NCBI GenBank assembly: GCA_036172665.1
Contig: CM069873.1
Span: 30,496,001 to 30,560,000, forward strand
Reading direction: 5' to 3'
DNA: 64,000 nt
Source of the DNA: Prosopocoilus inquinatus
Taxonomy: Eukaryota > Arthropoda > Insecta > Coleoptera > Lucanidae
Of the stretch, positions 1-11,136 are shown in pieces. Made by a program: the position numbers and the translations under genes. Numbering within the stretch: position 1 is the first letter of the stretch; each line of letters begins with the position of its first letter. Under the pieces are notes generated by a model. It was not told the DNA's origin, ran no database searches, and worked only from the letters and a program-made list of their open reading frames with translations.

Positions 1-3000
1 ATTTTCATTGTAACACCATTTAAGAATTCGAATTTTTTCAACGTTAATAAGCAAAGGTATTTTATAGTTTCTTTTTCAATCTAGCGAATAATATACATCT
101 TAAGTGTTTTAGATGCCACCACATCAACGCAAGCATTGTGTAGAATGCGATTTAATGGCTTTCGTCTGATCAGGGCCTTTCCTCTTACGTCAATCCACAA
201 ACGCAATGCACACCAAACGTGTCTCCTTCAACCTATCGCATACACGTGCTCCTTGTTGCTCTTCATGAACCACTACGGGCTAATTTCAAAATCAAACATT
301 TATATGTTAAATATGTGCATGCCACTGAGTGGGTATGCCATGAGTTGATGTAACAATTAATTCCGTTTTTCTGTGTGTGACATTATTATTACTACCATCC
401 TTCGATCAGCGACAGAGACAACAAAGAAATTCGATTTTAAGATTGCCTAAAAAATAAATTTCACAAGTTTTATTACTCTTTGCTTTAATTTTGATAATTA
501 TTATTATTATTATATTTAACCCTCGTCACTTTTTGTTAAATGTCAACGTTCTACATACCTTACTGTACTTACTTTTGATAAACATTCTTCTGAATTACAC
601 CAATTGATTTTCAGTACACTGATCAACAGTCTTTATTGCTTTCATTTACTTAAATAAGATATTCTATAGAACGTGTCACTATTCTATTATTTTAATTTTA
701 TTTTCCGTGAAATTTTCAAAGTAAACTGTTAAATGTAACTAATACCTATATCTGTCTCAAATCAAACGACTAATTCTTATTTTGTTTAGTTAATTCAATT
801 TAAACAAATACCGTTACGTTTCTGAATTTTAAAGAATTATAGAGTCACAGAAATTACGCTAAATGTCAAACTCATAACTGATTCCATTATCTTATTACTC
901 TTTAAAAAGAGATTTTTATCGGAAACAAAACGATTTTTGTCATTTTAAACATGTATTAAGTTATTAAAGAAAACTTCAGTATTTGAAGCAGTTCTAGTCT
1001 TTATAACAAAGTTACAAAAAAATCTAAAAGAAGATTTTTCTTGTCCCACATAACCCCACATGTCCTAGAAAGACTTCGTTTGACATAAAAATATAATATT
1101 GATATAAAAATAAGTCGAACTGCACAGTGCGAAAGCGAAAAACGAGGCACTAGATTTTTCTAGATAGTATCCTGCTTTAAATGACAGTTCTACCAGCTTA
1201 CAAGTTGTAAGATATTAATTGTAAGTTACAACTTAAGGTAGGTTCAGAACTCTCCGTTTATACGTTTCCGGTAATACTTTGACCAATCAAAACTGGTTTT
1301 TATCGATATTGCCACATTCTCCTGTCGATAAAAGCAAGCTCGACCTGTCCAACATATTCTGACCATCTTCCTAGTAGAAAATAAAGTGTACCAATGTCTT
1401 TATGGTTTGTTGAGAATAATCACTTGTTCGGTGAAATGACCGAGGTTAGGTGATAAGCTGTAAACTTATTCACGAATTAAAAGATTTCTTGATGAGTTAC
1501 CGGTTGTAGCCACTCAGGTAATAAACAACAATGACAGAAAGAGTAACCAAATCATTGATACAAAAATGAGTTGGTGTCTACCGCTGGTCGTGACCTTTTT
1601 CACATAATGTAGACGTCTTATTGTTTTCGTTAATCGAGGTTAGCATTAAAATGAATGTGGTGAAAATTATCTTAAATTATTAAGAAAATACGCATTAAAA
1701 GTCTACTTAATTAGCTTATGTGTAAAGTTTGACCTTCTTAATCCGAACTAATTTTTGCACTGGTTGATTCGAATTTTCGAAATATTCGAATTATCGAAAA
1801 AAAAACATAGAAAATATCCATTTTCCTAATTATCTACTAATGTCAAAATTCTCACAATTAAAAATTCTTTGTCTAATACCTCATGTCTTAATAGGATAAC
1901 TACGAGGACTTTAAATAATAAAGTGGCATATAAGTCACCTGTGAGCTAAAAGCCATATAAATCACTTGAAATCAAAGCCTGGACCGATTCTGGCTTCATC
2001 GATCAAATTAATTTGTCAATTAAAAATGTTACAACTATCACTGAAAAAATTGTTTTTAACGATATTTTGGAGGTGTTGGATAAACTTAAATATGGGACGT
2101 GTATGTTAGTAGCCATAAGTCACTTTAAAAAACTAAACCACTCGTCTTCGATTCGTTTTTTTATCCATTTTTAAGGAGTCATTGTTCGGATTAAAGAGGT
2201 CATACTGTATTATGAAATAAAAAAAATCTAAAATAAAATTTAATATTAAACCACTTATATTGGAATTTTAAAAGTAATTAAAAATACAGACTGTCTTAAA
2301 AGTAAATAAACGTCGAAACGGGCATTAAAACTGCACTAAGATTAGATTACTTTGCGTTAGAAAGAGACAGCACTAGTTGCACAGCTCTCAACCAGTGTAT
2401 GTAGGCCATGTAGTGATTATAACCTGACGTCCTTAATGATGATTTTTTTCAGTTATCAAAAGTAACAGGTTGTAACCGGTAATTCGCCAAAAAAAATATT
2501 TTGTATACCTGTGAAACTAGCTTTAGAAAATAAACAATAATCAAAACTCTAACAACTTCAGTAAATATTGAAAAAAATTGAAACATACAACCACATATTA
2601 AACGATCTATTTTCTTCTATTTTTCATGGAACACGTAAGAGTGACATTTCAACAATAATTAGGCACATATTCATAACCATAACTTACGCTATGCGTCCGC
2701 TTAAAATTCGCCATATTTCATAAACTGAGCATATTTCACAATGTTGGAAATGCGTACCGTTTATGAAATATAGTGAAGTGTAAACAAACGCACAGCCTAA
2801 GTTTTAAGGTTTAAGACATTGCTAATTTCTCATATAAGAATATAAGTAATAAACAAATATAAGGACTTAAATATATAATTGCAAAAATAATTGCATTAAA
2901 ATACGCCCATGAAGTATTGCAAATGAAACTCAACAATGTAATTAATCAAATTTAAAGTTGTATTTTGCCGTTTTTAATTATTATAAACAATTAAATTGTA

Positions 3001-3634
3001 CGCTTGCGTATCAGAGCTTACTCACATGTTACTAAAGAAACAATAACATAACCTCACTTTGAAGGCATTTTCAAAGCGATTACGATTACGAAAACTAAAA
3101 AGCTGTTCTATTTATTACCGTCTTTAAGCAAACGCAACATACTAACACGTTGTCGTGCCTACATAATAATTTGCCAAATCTAATTCTAAATGTCAAAAGT
3201 GCACGCCCATGCAACCGCTAGAAAAACGTGAAAGCTGTGCCCGAAAATAACACAAACCGAAAGTAACACACAAAACGGAAATTCTGCTATAAATTACCTG
3301 TTTAATAAGAGGTAGCAGGGTTTGCTCTATACTACGGGTCTTTATTTCTAAACAATCAAAATTTGATGTACCTACAGCTGCCATTTTCTACACACTACTG
3401 TTTATCCTTTTCCTACACGTGGCCATCTTCATATAGCTATCTCTTGCGAAAATCACAATATATCAAAAATAAATGCCTGATAAGTAATATCAGCTGTTTA
3501 ACGTCAATTGAACAAAAGCGACATCTAAGCACGCTCGAACAAAATGAATTATAGATTACAGAAACCTGTACGAATTAAAAAAATTAAAAGCAAATCTATG
3601 TATTGATTTATAATATATACAGATATACATAATG
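1..3634. other. Gene-free AT-rich stretch left of SPT3
   Basis: No coding exon is recognisable in these 3.6 kb; the short reading frames show no family resemblance, codon pattern or splice context. The DNA is AT-rich, with an ATT-type microsatellite near 497-520 and one small inverted-repeat element near 2681-2806 (listed separately). This is probably intergenic, but distal enhancers or non-coding RNA cannot be excluded by eye. Confidence 0.5.
2681..2806. repeat. Small inverted-repeat (MITE-like) element
   Basis: Termini of about 45 bp are imperfect inverted repeats. The left arm starts AACTTACGCTATGCG and the right arm ends CGCACAGCCTAAGTT, and the inner arms share ATATTTCATAAAC. At about 125 bp with no reading frame, it fits a non-autonomous DNA-transposon relic. 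No target duplication was resolved. Confidence 0.45.
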
Positions 3635-4513
3635 TTATAAAGCTAAAATATATTGAGTATCAGGTAATTTTTTCCCAAATATCAACTTCCCTGCTTGGGG
3701 CATGTATATTCTCCTCATCACTTCTTTAACTTCATTAACACTAATAGGAGGTTGACCGCTATACACAACACTATAATTAGGATTAGTACCACTAAACCTA
3801 TGCTCACCATTGAACATTGCAGCTGTGTAATAAGATCCACTTAAATTCCTTAAAGGGTCGTTAGTACGTCGATTATCAAATCTTACTAACAAAGCATAAT
3901 CTGTCAATTGTGCTACAGTCTCGTATGCATAATATGATAATACATCCAAAGCAGATACAGTAAAATTCACTTCCTTCTTCGGATCAACCCACAACCTCAA
4001 TTTTTCCAAGTTACGAACTTGCGACATTTCTTTGCTGTTGAAAGAAACGCAACGTGCTTTAAAAAATTTCATATACTCCTGCTCATCTAGGGCAACAGAA
4101 ATACGATCAGCTCGTAACTGCCGCTCATATTTCACCTCATCAAATTCTGTTAAGTCAGTTAATTCACCGGTCTCATCCAACCGCTCGATGAATTCCAGCA
4201 GTTCGCTTTTTGGAAGAGTAGTTAAATCTGCCATCGCTGATGATTCGGGCCTCTTTTTCAGCTCCTTGTATTGCAGGTACTTCACAAATCTACGCATTTT
4301 GTACTTGTCTTTTCGCATTAGGAAGACCAGCTCTTCTCCTCGTAAGGTTTTATTCTCTGTGCACTTTAGAGCTTCTTGGACAATCATTCGAAGCTGTGCC
4401 AGGACGACGGATTCAACTAGCTGTACCGTTTCTGGATTAGGAGTGTGACTGTCACCAAATCCAAACATCATTTTAGAGATTTCATAACAATAAGTTATTT
4501 TTTGCGGATCCAT
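3635..4513 (-). CDS. Supt3h: Transcription initiation protein SPT3 homolog (SAGA subunit)
   Basis: This 292-residue single-exon frame closely resembles SPT3/SUPT3H, a histone-fold subunit of the SAGA coactivator that helps deliver TBP to promoters in the nucleus. The N-terminal histone-fold segment (about residues 7-100) contains the family signature around MMFGFGDSHTPNPETV, followed by a helix rich in VVLAQLRMIVQEAL. After a charged linker (about 85-125), the C-terminal half (about 135-290) carries the second conserved SPT3 block, including YMPQAGKLIFGKKLP at the end. The length is near that of animal homologs (around 300 residues). The start is the first ATG of the conserved frame, and an AT-rich 5' leader lies beyond 4513. 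No intron is needed. There is no close neighbour: the Polinton remnant begins about 2.5 kb away. Identification is confident; complex membership is inferred from family knowledge. Confidence 0.93.
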   Translation of the reverse strand: MDPQKITYCYEISKMMFGFGDSHTPNPETVQLVESVVLAQLRMIVQEALKCTENKTLRGEELVFLMRKDKYKMRRFVKYLQYKELKKRPESSAMADLTTLPKSELLEFIERLDETGELTDLTEFDEVKYERQLRADRISVALDEQEYMKFFKARCVSFNSKEMSQVRNLEKLRLWVDPKKEVNFTVSALDVLSYYAYETVAQLTDYALLVRFDNRRTNDPLRNLSGSYYTAAMFNGEHRFSGTNPNYSVVYSGQPPISVNEVKEVMRRIYMPQAGKLIFGKKLPDTQYILAL

Positions 4514-7018
4514 ATTTAACTTTATACGTTTGTTATTTATTTTTATTCTTTATTTTCTTCTTTTTGCAAGTTTTTTTGGCCTAATGCCTAATTGTCGATA
4601 TGCAATATAGCCATAACTAAACCGGAGAATTTTTATTTTGAAGGAAACACAACAAATGTGAACTTAGCTGCATGGTAGTTTCTCCAATAAAAAAAAAATA
4701 CTATTCTACCACAGTATGACAGTATAGACATCAATCAATAGGGACAGCTTCTGTCGGCACCTTTGAAGTTCATACTACAATTTTCCGAACCTTTGTTGGC
4801 GGGCAGTCAATCTAATCCTACAAGATGTCGCTACTTGAAAAAGTTATTTATTTCGTAAGATATACTTCTTATTTTAAAAAACGAAAGTTTGTTTTATTAG
4901 AAAAATTACAAGTGAGCTCAAAATAGTCGAAACATGATGAAATTCGATAAGATAATCTAATGGTTACTTATCCACTGCTGATCGGTAATTGACGGCCATA
5001 TTGAATGTGTGCCGGAATCTTGGCGAAACGTCCGTTTTTTTGCCATATTCAGGTAATCACCGAGCCTGAATGCAGACCCTGATGCAGACTCAGCATATTG
5101 AAAATTAACAACTCGTGTTCTTAAAGGGTTAATGTGAGAATACTAGCTGCTGAAGCTTGGCACTCCAAAAGAATGTCTGTTCAATAGCTATGTTGAATGG
5201 GCTACCTGAACGAGGCCATCAACCATTGACTGTTGCGCCACGCTCGGCCGCTTAACGAATGCCCGCTCATTTCGTACATGCGCTCTCAGAAACGGTAAGA
5301 GCGAAAAGCCCAAGCTATCCCTACTAATTGATGTGTATACTGTGACTCTACTAGCTCTACGTCTACCAACTTAGTGATATTTTCATTACACAAAGTGATA
5401 AGGAAATTGTGTGAGGCGTGAGTTAGTTCGCAACACTGCAAACTGTAAATAGATTTTGTTGGTTTCTTTGTAAAATCTTTGACGACAAGAGTGCAGGTTA
5501 ACGATGATGAGGAATAAAAATTATCGATGGAAAGAAATTAAACTTAAAATACAGGAGAAGTCATTTAAACTACTTAATTTAATTAAATAAACTGTTAATA
5601 TCAAGTAATATTGTGAGTCGGTAATATTTCCACATTACCTTACGGTAAATTTCCAATATTACCGGTAAGGTAGCATTCATTTAATACCCTATGTTACCGT
5701 TTGTTACCTCAGTTCTTAACATAAGGTAATTTCGTATTGTACACTTCCAAAACGCAAGTAAACCAATGAAACAAATGGTCAAGGAATATTTTTGATTATT
5801 TAAGAAAAACGTAAATACAAAAAAAGTGAATAAATATTTCATAACCTAAAATGATTTTCGTTGACACGTGAATTTATTTAATGGAAATACATAATATTAA
5901 ATATTGGAAACCTGATTATTAACAAAAGACAAAAATGTAATGTGTATCCGATATCAAATTAATAAGAAAATTTAGTATCACATTTTTAGTTAAAAGTGTA
6001 ATTGGTAACTCCGGCGCGAGATGTCGCCACATGAGCTGTAATTGGTAATATTGCGGTAACAATACCAGTAAGGTAACATTAAAAATGAATATCAAGTGAT
6101 TCTCGAACTATTGGAATTGCTGTTGGTTTATCAATTTTTTTATGCTGAATTCATTTCATAATTCAGAATGTATTAATAACAGATTAAAAAGGTTTGATAA
6201 AAATTGAGGTTATGTGATTTTTTAATTTATTGCAAAAATTACATTTACTACATCCAAAAATACGTAAGTATAGTTATTGTAGAAAATATGTTTCCATGTT
6301 GTCTAAACCATCGGAACTGGAAGCTAATGCAGTTGTAAATTTTAAAACTAAACATAAAATTCGGTAAAAAAGCGGTCATTCTTGATCACTGTGTAATACC
6401 GTATGACTAAAATTTTAGGTAGAGGCTGGTTGGAGGAAAAGCAAAATACAATTATTTTAAAAGTTATTATCAGAGAGATTCCAAAAATATTTATCACCTC
6501 CCACTACTTCTCCATGTGGCAGTGGCGCGGAGCCGTGCAGACGTGTAGAGGTAGAATAATAGAGTAAAGCATAAGCATTATAAACTGACGAGGATAATTA
6601 AAGAAACATTTTAAATAAATCATAAATGAAATTGATACTTTCAGCATAAACTGAATCGTGCGATATTAGGTGAATTTTCGCCAGTTACTTGTTATAACCG
6701 GCAATTGAAACCGATTACTGGCCATGACAGAGTAATGCTGTTAGACGTCATCGAATACGTCATTGCTGTTACTCGGTACTAGAAATCTATTACCTAGGTC
6801 GCGAGGTAGAAATTAGAATTACTTGTCAGTTGTTACGGCATCGTACTGGCAGCATATTCGCCATAACTGCAAAAGTTATAACTATATATCGGGGAAATGT
6901 ATTTTGCGCGGTTCAAATTCTAATGAAGCGGGCAATATAAAATATTAGACCGTAGCGTGTAAACAAACGCGAGGACGGCGGAGACAATTAACGCCGCTAC
7001 AGCAACGGTGTTACTCAG
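4514..7018. other. Intergenic stretch between SPT3 and polymerase remnant
   Basis: No gene is supported here. Motifs of the GGTAATATTACCGGTAAGGTA type recur near 5600-5720 and 6040-6090, suggesting remnants of one repeat family. A 5' leader and promoter for the minus-strand SPT3 gene should lie just right of 4513, but no clear TATA box stands out. Confidence 0.4.
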
Positions 7019-8600
7019 TATAACAAAAAATTTGATAAAAAATCCAATACTGTTTACCAATGTCATAGGTGTTTTTGGCATGGTTGTACTAAATGTTATA
7101 GTTCAGATTTTATTAATAATAAAAATAAAACAACTATGGAAGATCTTTATGAGAAAACAATAGAAAGAAGCGAGGAATTAAAAAAAGCTGGTTATAACTT
7201 AATAGAAATGTGGGAATATGAGTGGACGAAGTCAAAAGAATATAAGAAAGAAATGAAACAAATTGAAGAAGAAATTAAGGAATTGGAAGAACTTAATCCT
7301 AGAAACGCATTCTTTGGAGGAAGAACAAATGCAACAAAATTGCACGTTAAGGGGAAGAAAATGAAATATATAGATATTTGCAGTTTATGTCCAACAGTAC
7401 AATGTTACGATGATTATCCAGTTGGACATCCTACTAAAATATTCAAACCTCGTACGTATAATTCAGTTTGGTATGGTTTAATAAAATGTGCAATTTTACC
7501 ACCAAAAGGTTTGTATCACCACATTTTACCTGTTAAGAATAAAACCAAATCTGGTGATGAAAAACTAACATTTCCATTATGTCAATTGTGCGCAAAATTA
7601 AATAATCAAAAAGATAAATGTTCTCATACGGAATCTCAAAGAATTATCAGAGGAACCTGGTGTACCAACGAAGTAAAAAAAGCAGTTGAAAAGGGTTACA
7701 AAATAATAACTATCGATGAGGTTTGGCATTTTTACGAAAAATCATCAAATTTATTTAAAGGATATGTGAAAGCGTTTATGAAAATTAAATTAGAAACAAG
7801 CCCTTGGCAGGATGATTTTGAATCAGAAGAAGAATATAGAAAAGCTGTAAAAGAAAATCTAGGTATTGAATTGAGTAAAATAGAAAATAATCCTGGAAAG
7901 AGGGCTGTTGCGAAAATATGCTTAAATTCCTTATGGGGTAAATTTGGACAAAGACAAAATATGAGTGCAACAGAATATGTTACAGATGTTAAAAGGTTTT
8001 ATGAAATTTTATTAGACGAGAAACTTGATAATATACGTATAAACGATATAAATGTAAATATGTTACAAATTGATTATAAGTTAAAAGATTGCTATGTTGA
8101 AAATGATTTCAATACCAATATATTTATAGCTGCTTTTACAACTGCAAACGCAAGACTAAGATTATACGAAATGTTAGATAAATTAGGAAAACGCGTAGCA
8201 TATTATGACACAGATAGTATTGTATATATAGATGATGGAAAAAACACTGTGAAAACAGGCTGTCTATTGGGAGATTGGACAGACCAATTAGGTAAAGGCG
8301 TATGGATAATAGACTGGATATCAACAGGTCCAAGTTATTGTTATAAGACTAATACAGGTAGTTGTTTGTAAAATAAAAGGATTTACGTTAAATTATGAAA
8401 CGTCCGAAAAGATTAATTCCGATAGTACAAAAAATATTTTAGAATACAAAGACAAAAAAATCGGTACACAATATAATCGAATTACCAGAGATTCTAAAAC
8501 TAAAGAACTTTTAAATAAAATAGAAAAAAAAGAATTTGGTTTTGTTTATGACAAGAGAGTTATTCTAGAAAACTTTGATACAATACCGTTCAGATATTAA
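7019..8600 (+). pseudogene. Polinton-type family B DNA polymerase remnant (frameshifted)
   Basis: The longest frame (7136-8371, 411 codons) is the C-terminal half of a protein-primed family B DNA polymerase of the kind carried by Polinton/Maverick elements and adintovirus-like integrated viruses. Motif A is at about residues 79-88, with SLCP where SLYP is usual; motif B is at about 260-270 (K-x3-NSLWGKFG); motif C is YDTDS at 357-361. The same frame runs open upstream to about 7019 and includes the CFWHGCTKCY metal-binding-like block that precedes motif A in this family, so the ATG at 7136 is not the true start. After 8360 the homology continues in another frame to a stop near 8600, so there is at least one frameshift. 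Exonuclease and TPR1 regions, integrase, packaging ATPase and capsid genes are not seen. It is a decayed fragment and unlikely to be functional. Confidence 0.8.
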
Positions 8601-8740
8601 TCCTTTTCGTTATCAATTATTAAAAATGAATCAATTGGAAACTATAATAATTAATAATTCTTTTTTATTACTAAATAGGTAATGAATAATTTTTTGAATC
8701 ACCTTTTAAATGTAAATGAAAAATTTTAGAAAAATTTTGT

Positions 8741-9165
8741 GCAAATCGTTTTTGATTGCAGTGAGAACCTCGAGCAGCCTCTGGACAGCTGTTTCAGCCC
8801 TGCTTGGGGCTTCTTCAGCAGAAACGTAGCTCGACATTCCCACTGCAGACCAAAAACGACTTGCCCAATTTATTCGCAATTGCGATGTAAGAGTGATGAA
8901 CAGATAAAATAGCGACATCTTACTATCGCTTTTTGACCTAACATTGCAGTAGGATAGACAAATTGAAGCGGGATAGACAAATTGAAGCCGGCCATGCTTG
9001 CTGTCAAAGCATAATGAAAATTTTTCTAAAATTTTCATTATGCTTTGACAGCAAGCATGGCCGGCTTGCATGGGGGACTCATTAGGAGCAAATCCCGCTT
9101 CAATTTGTCTATCCTACTGCAATGTTAGGTCAAAAAGCGATAGTAAGATGTCGCTATTTTATCTG
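8741..9165 (-). repeat. Hammerhead-like dispersed repeat, palindromic copy
   Basis: Read on the minus strand, 8741-8864 folds as a long hairpin. Its ends are GCAAATCG-type inverted arms, enclosing a core CTGAAGA, a stem AGCCC/GGGCT and GAAAC, which resembles a hammerhead ribozyme. To its right, 8901-9165 is a large near-perfect palindrome: 8901-8974 is the exact reverse complement of 9092-9165, and about 8988-9025 matches 9028-9065. The right half matches the flank of the related repeat at 19137-19420, so this looks like two body units joined head to head next to one hairpin unit. No protein is encoded. Confidence 0.65.
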
Positions 9166-9193
9166 TAAATGAAAAACTTTATATCTCTATAAT

Positions 9194-9817
9194 TCAGTTT
9201 ACATTTTCATCTTTATATTTTGTAGAAACACTTTCCGATTTCTCCAACGTTCTGATTAATAACTTTTCGGGCGGCAGTGGGAACGCTTCCCACAAAAATC
9301 TGATTAGTTGAATTTCTCTAGGTTCTAGGTGCGACGCCCCTATTTCAAGTCTGTCCTCAGCATTGAATATAGGATGGGCGGAGACACACAATTTGCTATA
9401 CAAAGGCTGAAAGATTTGATTAAAAAGTTCTGTTTGTAAATTCCATGGCTTCAGTTGGTCTTTATTCTCCTTGGCAAATTTTGCCAATTTTGTTCTTACT
9501 GAAATGGTTTTATCCAATTTTTTGGCATCGAATTTGTCAATGAAACATCTTAGTTCAACAAGCTTTAAGTGTTTTAAGTTTTCCCAATTAGTCGCCGACT
9601 AAAAGATAACAATGAAAATTTAGTTTAATTAAATCAATACCAAACAATCAAAATGACGTTAATTTACTAGTTCTGTTTTCAGCTTATCAATTTCGTGGCC
9701 ATGGTCATTTTTCAGCTTATCAATTTCAGTGCCTCTAGAATGTCTTCAAAACGTTTCGCCTGAAAATGCTTATATTATTTGTAGGTATAATTCATAAACA
9801 ATTGAAAAATTTACCAT
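9194..9817 (-). pseudogene. Unrecognised three-exon gene or pseudogene with a frame break
   Basis: I do not recognise the product. The last exon (9194-9598) is open for about 134 codons, begins after a good acceptor (TTTTAG) and encodes a hydrophilic, charged protein ending at a TAA stop at 9194. A preceding small exon is suggested at 9668-9759, bounded by TTTTCAG and a GTAAAT donor. It contains a repeated EIDKLK coiled-coil-like segment that joins the last exon in phase. Further upstream an ATG abuts a GTAAAT donor at 9815-9817 and would splice onto the small exon. From that ATG, however, the small exon reads into TGA, and a one-base shift is needed to reach the coiled-coil frame. Either this is a pseudogene or the true start is elsewhere. 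It may belong to a mobile element; the neighbours on its left are transposon debris. Confidence 0.4.
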
Positions 9818-9819
9818 GA

Positions 9820-10194
9820 TTTTTCTCGCAGTCTACGTGAACCTAGATCAAGCATCAAGTCACAGATTTCAAGTAGATAAATGAGTAAAGAAAACAGCTG
9901 ATGGTGACAGGAGTGACAGATCAGATTGTACGTAGAATTGCCAATGCCAACATGAGAAATAAAATTGCGTGTAATATTGGCTGCATACTAATCGAGTCAA
10001 TAATTTTAATACCTATTTATTATTACGTCTGGCTCACATTTGTTTTAGAAATCATAAAAAATAAAAAAGAATACGGTCCCTGGGTATATGTATAACAATA
10101 AAAGAATACTGGGTTGTTTTCTTTATTTTTGGCATAAAAAAATCTGGCTCACATTTTACATTTTTTTTTCAACAAAAACCACAGATTCAGTTTT
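9820..10194. other. Non-coding interval before tandem repeat
   Basis: No supported feature. Two short reading frames overlap at the right end but only reflect AT-rich sequence that grades into the 119-bp tandem repeat. Confidence 0.35.
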
Positions 10195-10545
10195 GTTACG
10201 TCTGGCTTTAAAAACGGGGTTGTTTTCACAATTTTTTCTGCTTTTTTGTTTACCCTTGGAAATCGGGGTGTTTTTCCATAAAAAGTGGTAGTGTCAGGAA
10301 GGAGCCCACTGCTTTTCAGTTTACCCTTGAAAATCGGGGTGTTTTCACGATTTTTTTTGCTTTTCTGTTAACGCTTGGAAATCGGAGTGTTTTTCCATAA
10401 AAAGTGGTAGTGTCCTGAAGGAGCCCACTGCTTTTCAGTTTACCCTTGAAAATCGGGGCGTTTTCACGATTTTTTTTGCTTTTCTGTTAACCCTTGGAAG
10501 TCGGGATGTTTTTCCATAAAAAGTGGTAGTGTCGTCAAGCGGCCT
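10195..10545. repeat. Tandem repeat, about 119-bp unit, three copies
   Basis: The landmark TTTTTCCATAAAAAGTGGTAGTGTC recurs with starts at 10271, 10390 and 10509, a period of about 119 bp. Each unit is itself roughly dimeric: a TTACCCTTGAAAATCGGGG half with TTTTCACG, and a TTAACCCTTGGAAATCGG half with TTTTTCCATA. Copies differ by only a few bases, so the expansion is recent. No protein is apparent. Confidence 0.85.
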
Positions 10546-11136
10546 TTATACTACTCTCAATTTCCCACTTCAAAAATCACCAGAAATCACCAAATTGAGA
10601 CAGCGTTAATACGAAAAATCTCCAAACTTTTATACTGAATACAAGAAAGTATTTGTACTATAAATTAAACAATTTATGAGTTAAAAAAGTTAAATAGCAT
10701 TTGCTTGGGACGTCTGGGTACATTGCACAAAGTCGAGCTGTTTAACAATGTTCTTTTAAACGAACAAATATTAAATAAATATAAAAGGCGGAATATTGCT
10801 CAATCTGGCAACACTGTGGTCAAAAGCGTTGTTTATGCTAGCGACATCTATTAATGTAAATCGACAAGAAATATCACACCAAACATAACCAAAGTTACTT
10901 TTTGTAAGTAACAATAAATTTAAAATAGGAAATATAATACGAATTTAAAGATAATAACTAGTTACCTCCTACATTAGAGTAATACTCCTGGTAATACTGT
11001 TATTATTGCAGATCTCGCACGCTTGTTCCCTTTCAGTCTTTATGTTGGCACTCTGAAAATTTGAAATTGAAACGTGAATCTGACAGCTCGAAATAAATAA
11101 ATCTATAGTTTTTGAGACCATTTAAAGCACAATAAA
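10546..11136. other. Upstream region of ICln
   Basis: There is no coding feature. The region presumably includes the ICln promoter and 5' leader, but no TATA box or initiator could be assigned with confidence. The leader directly before the ATG at 11137 reads CAATAAA, a usable but not ideal insect start context. Confidence 0.4.

Noticed and set aside
8706..9071. 121-codon minus-strand frame
   Set aside because: It runs through the palindromic non-coding repeat and is not conserved in the other copies.
10195..10545. CRISPR array
   Set aside because: Units are contiguous 119-bp tandem repeats without unique spacers, and the genome is eukaryotic.
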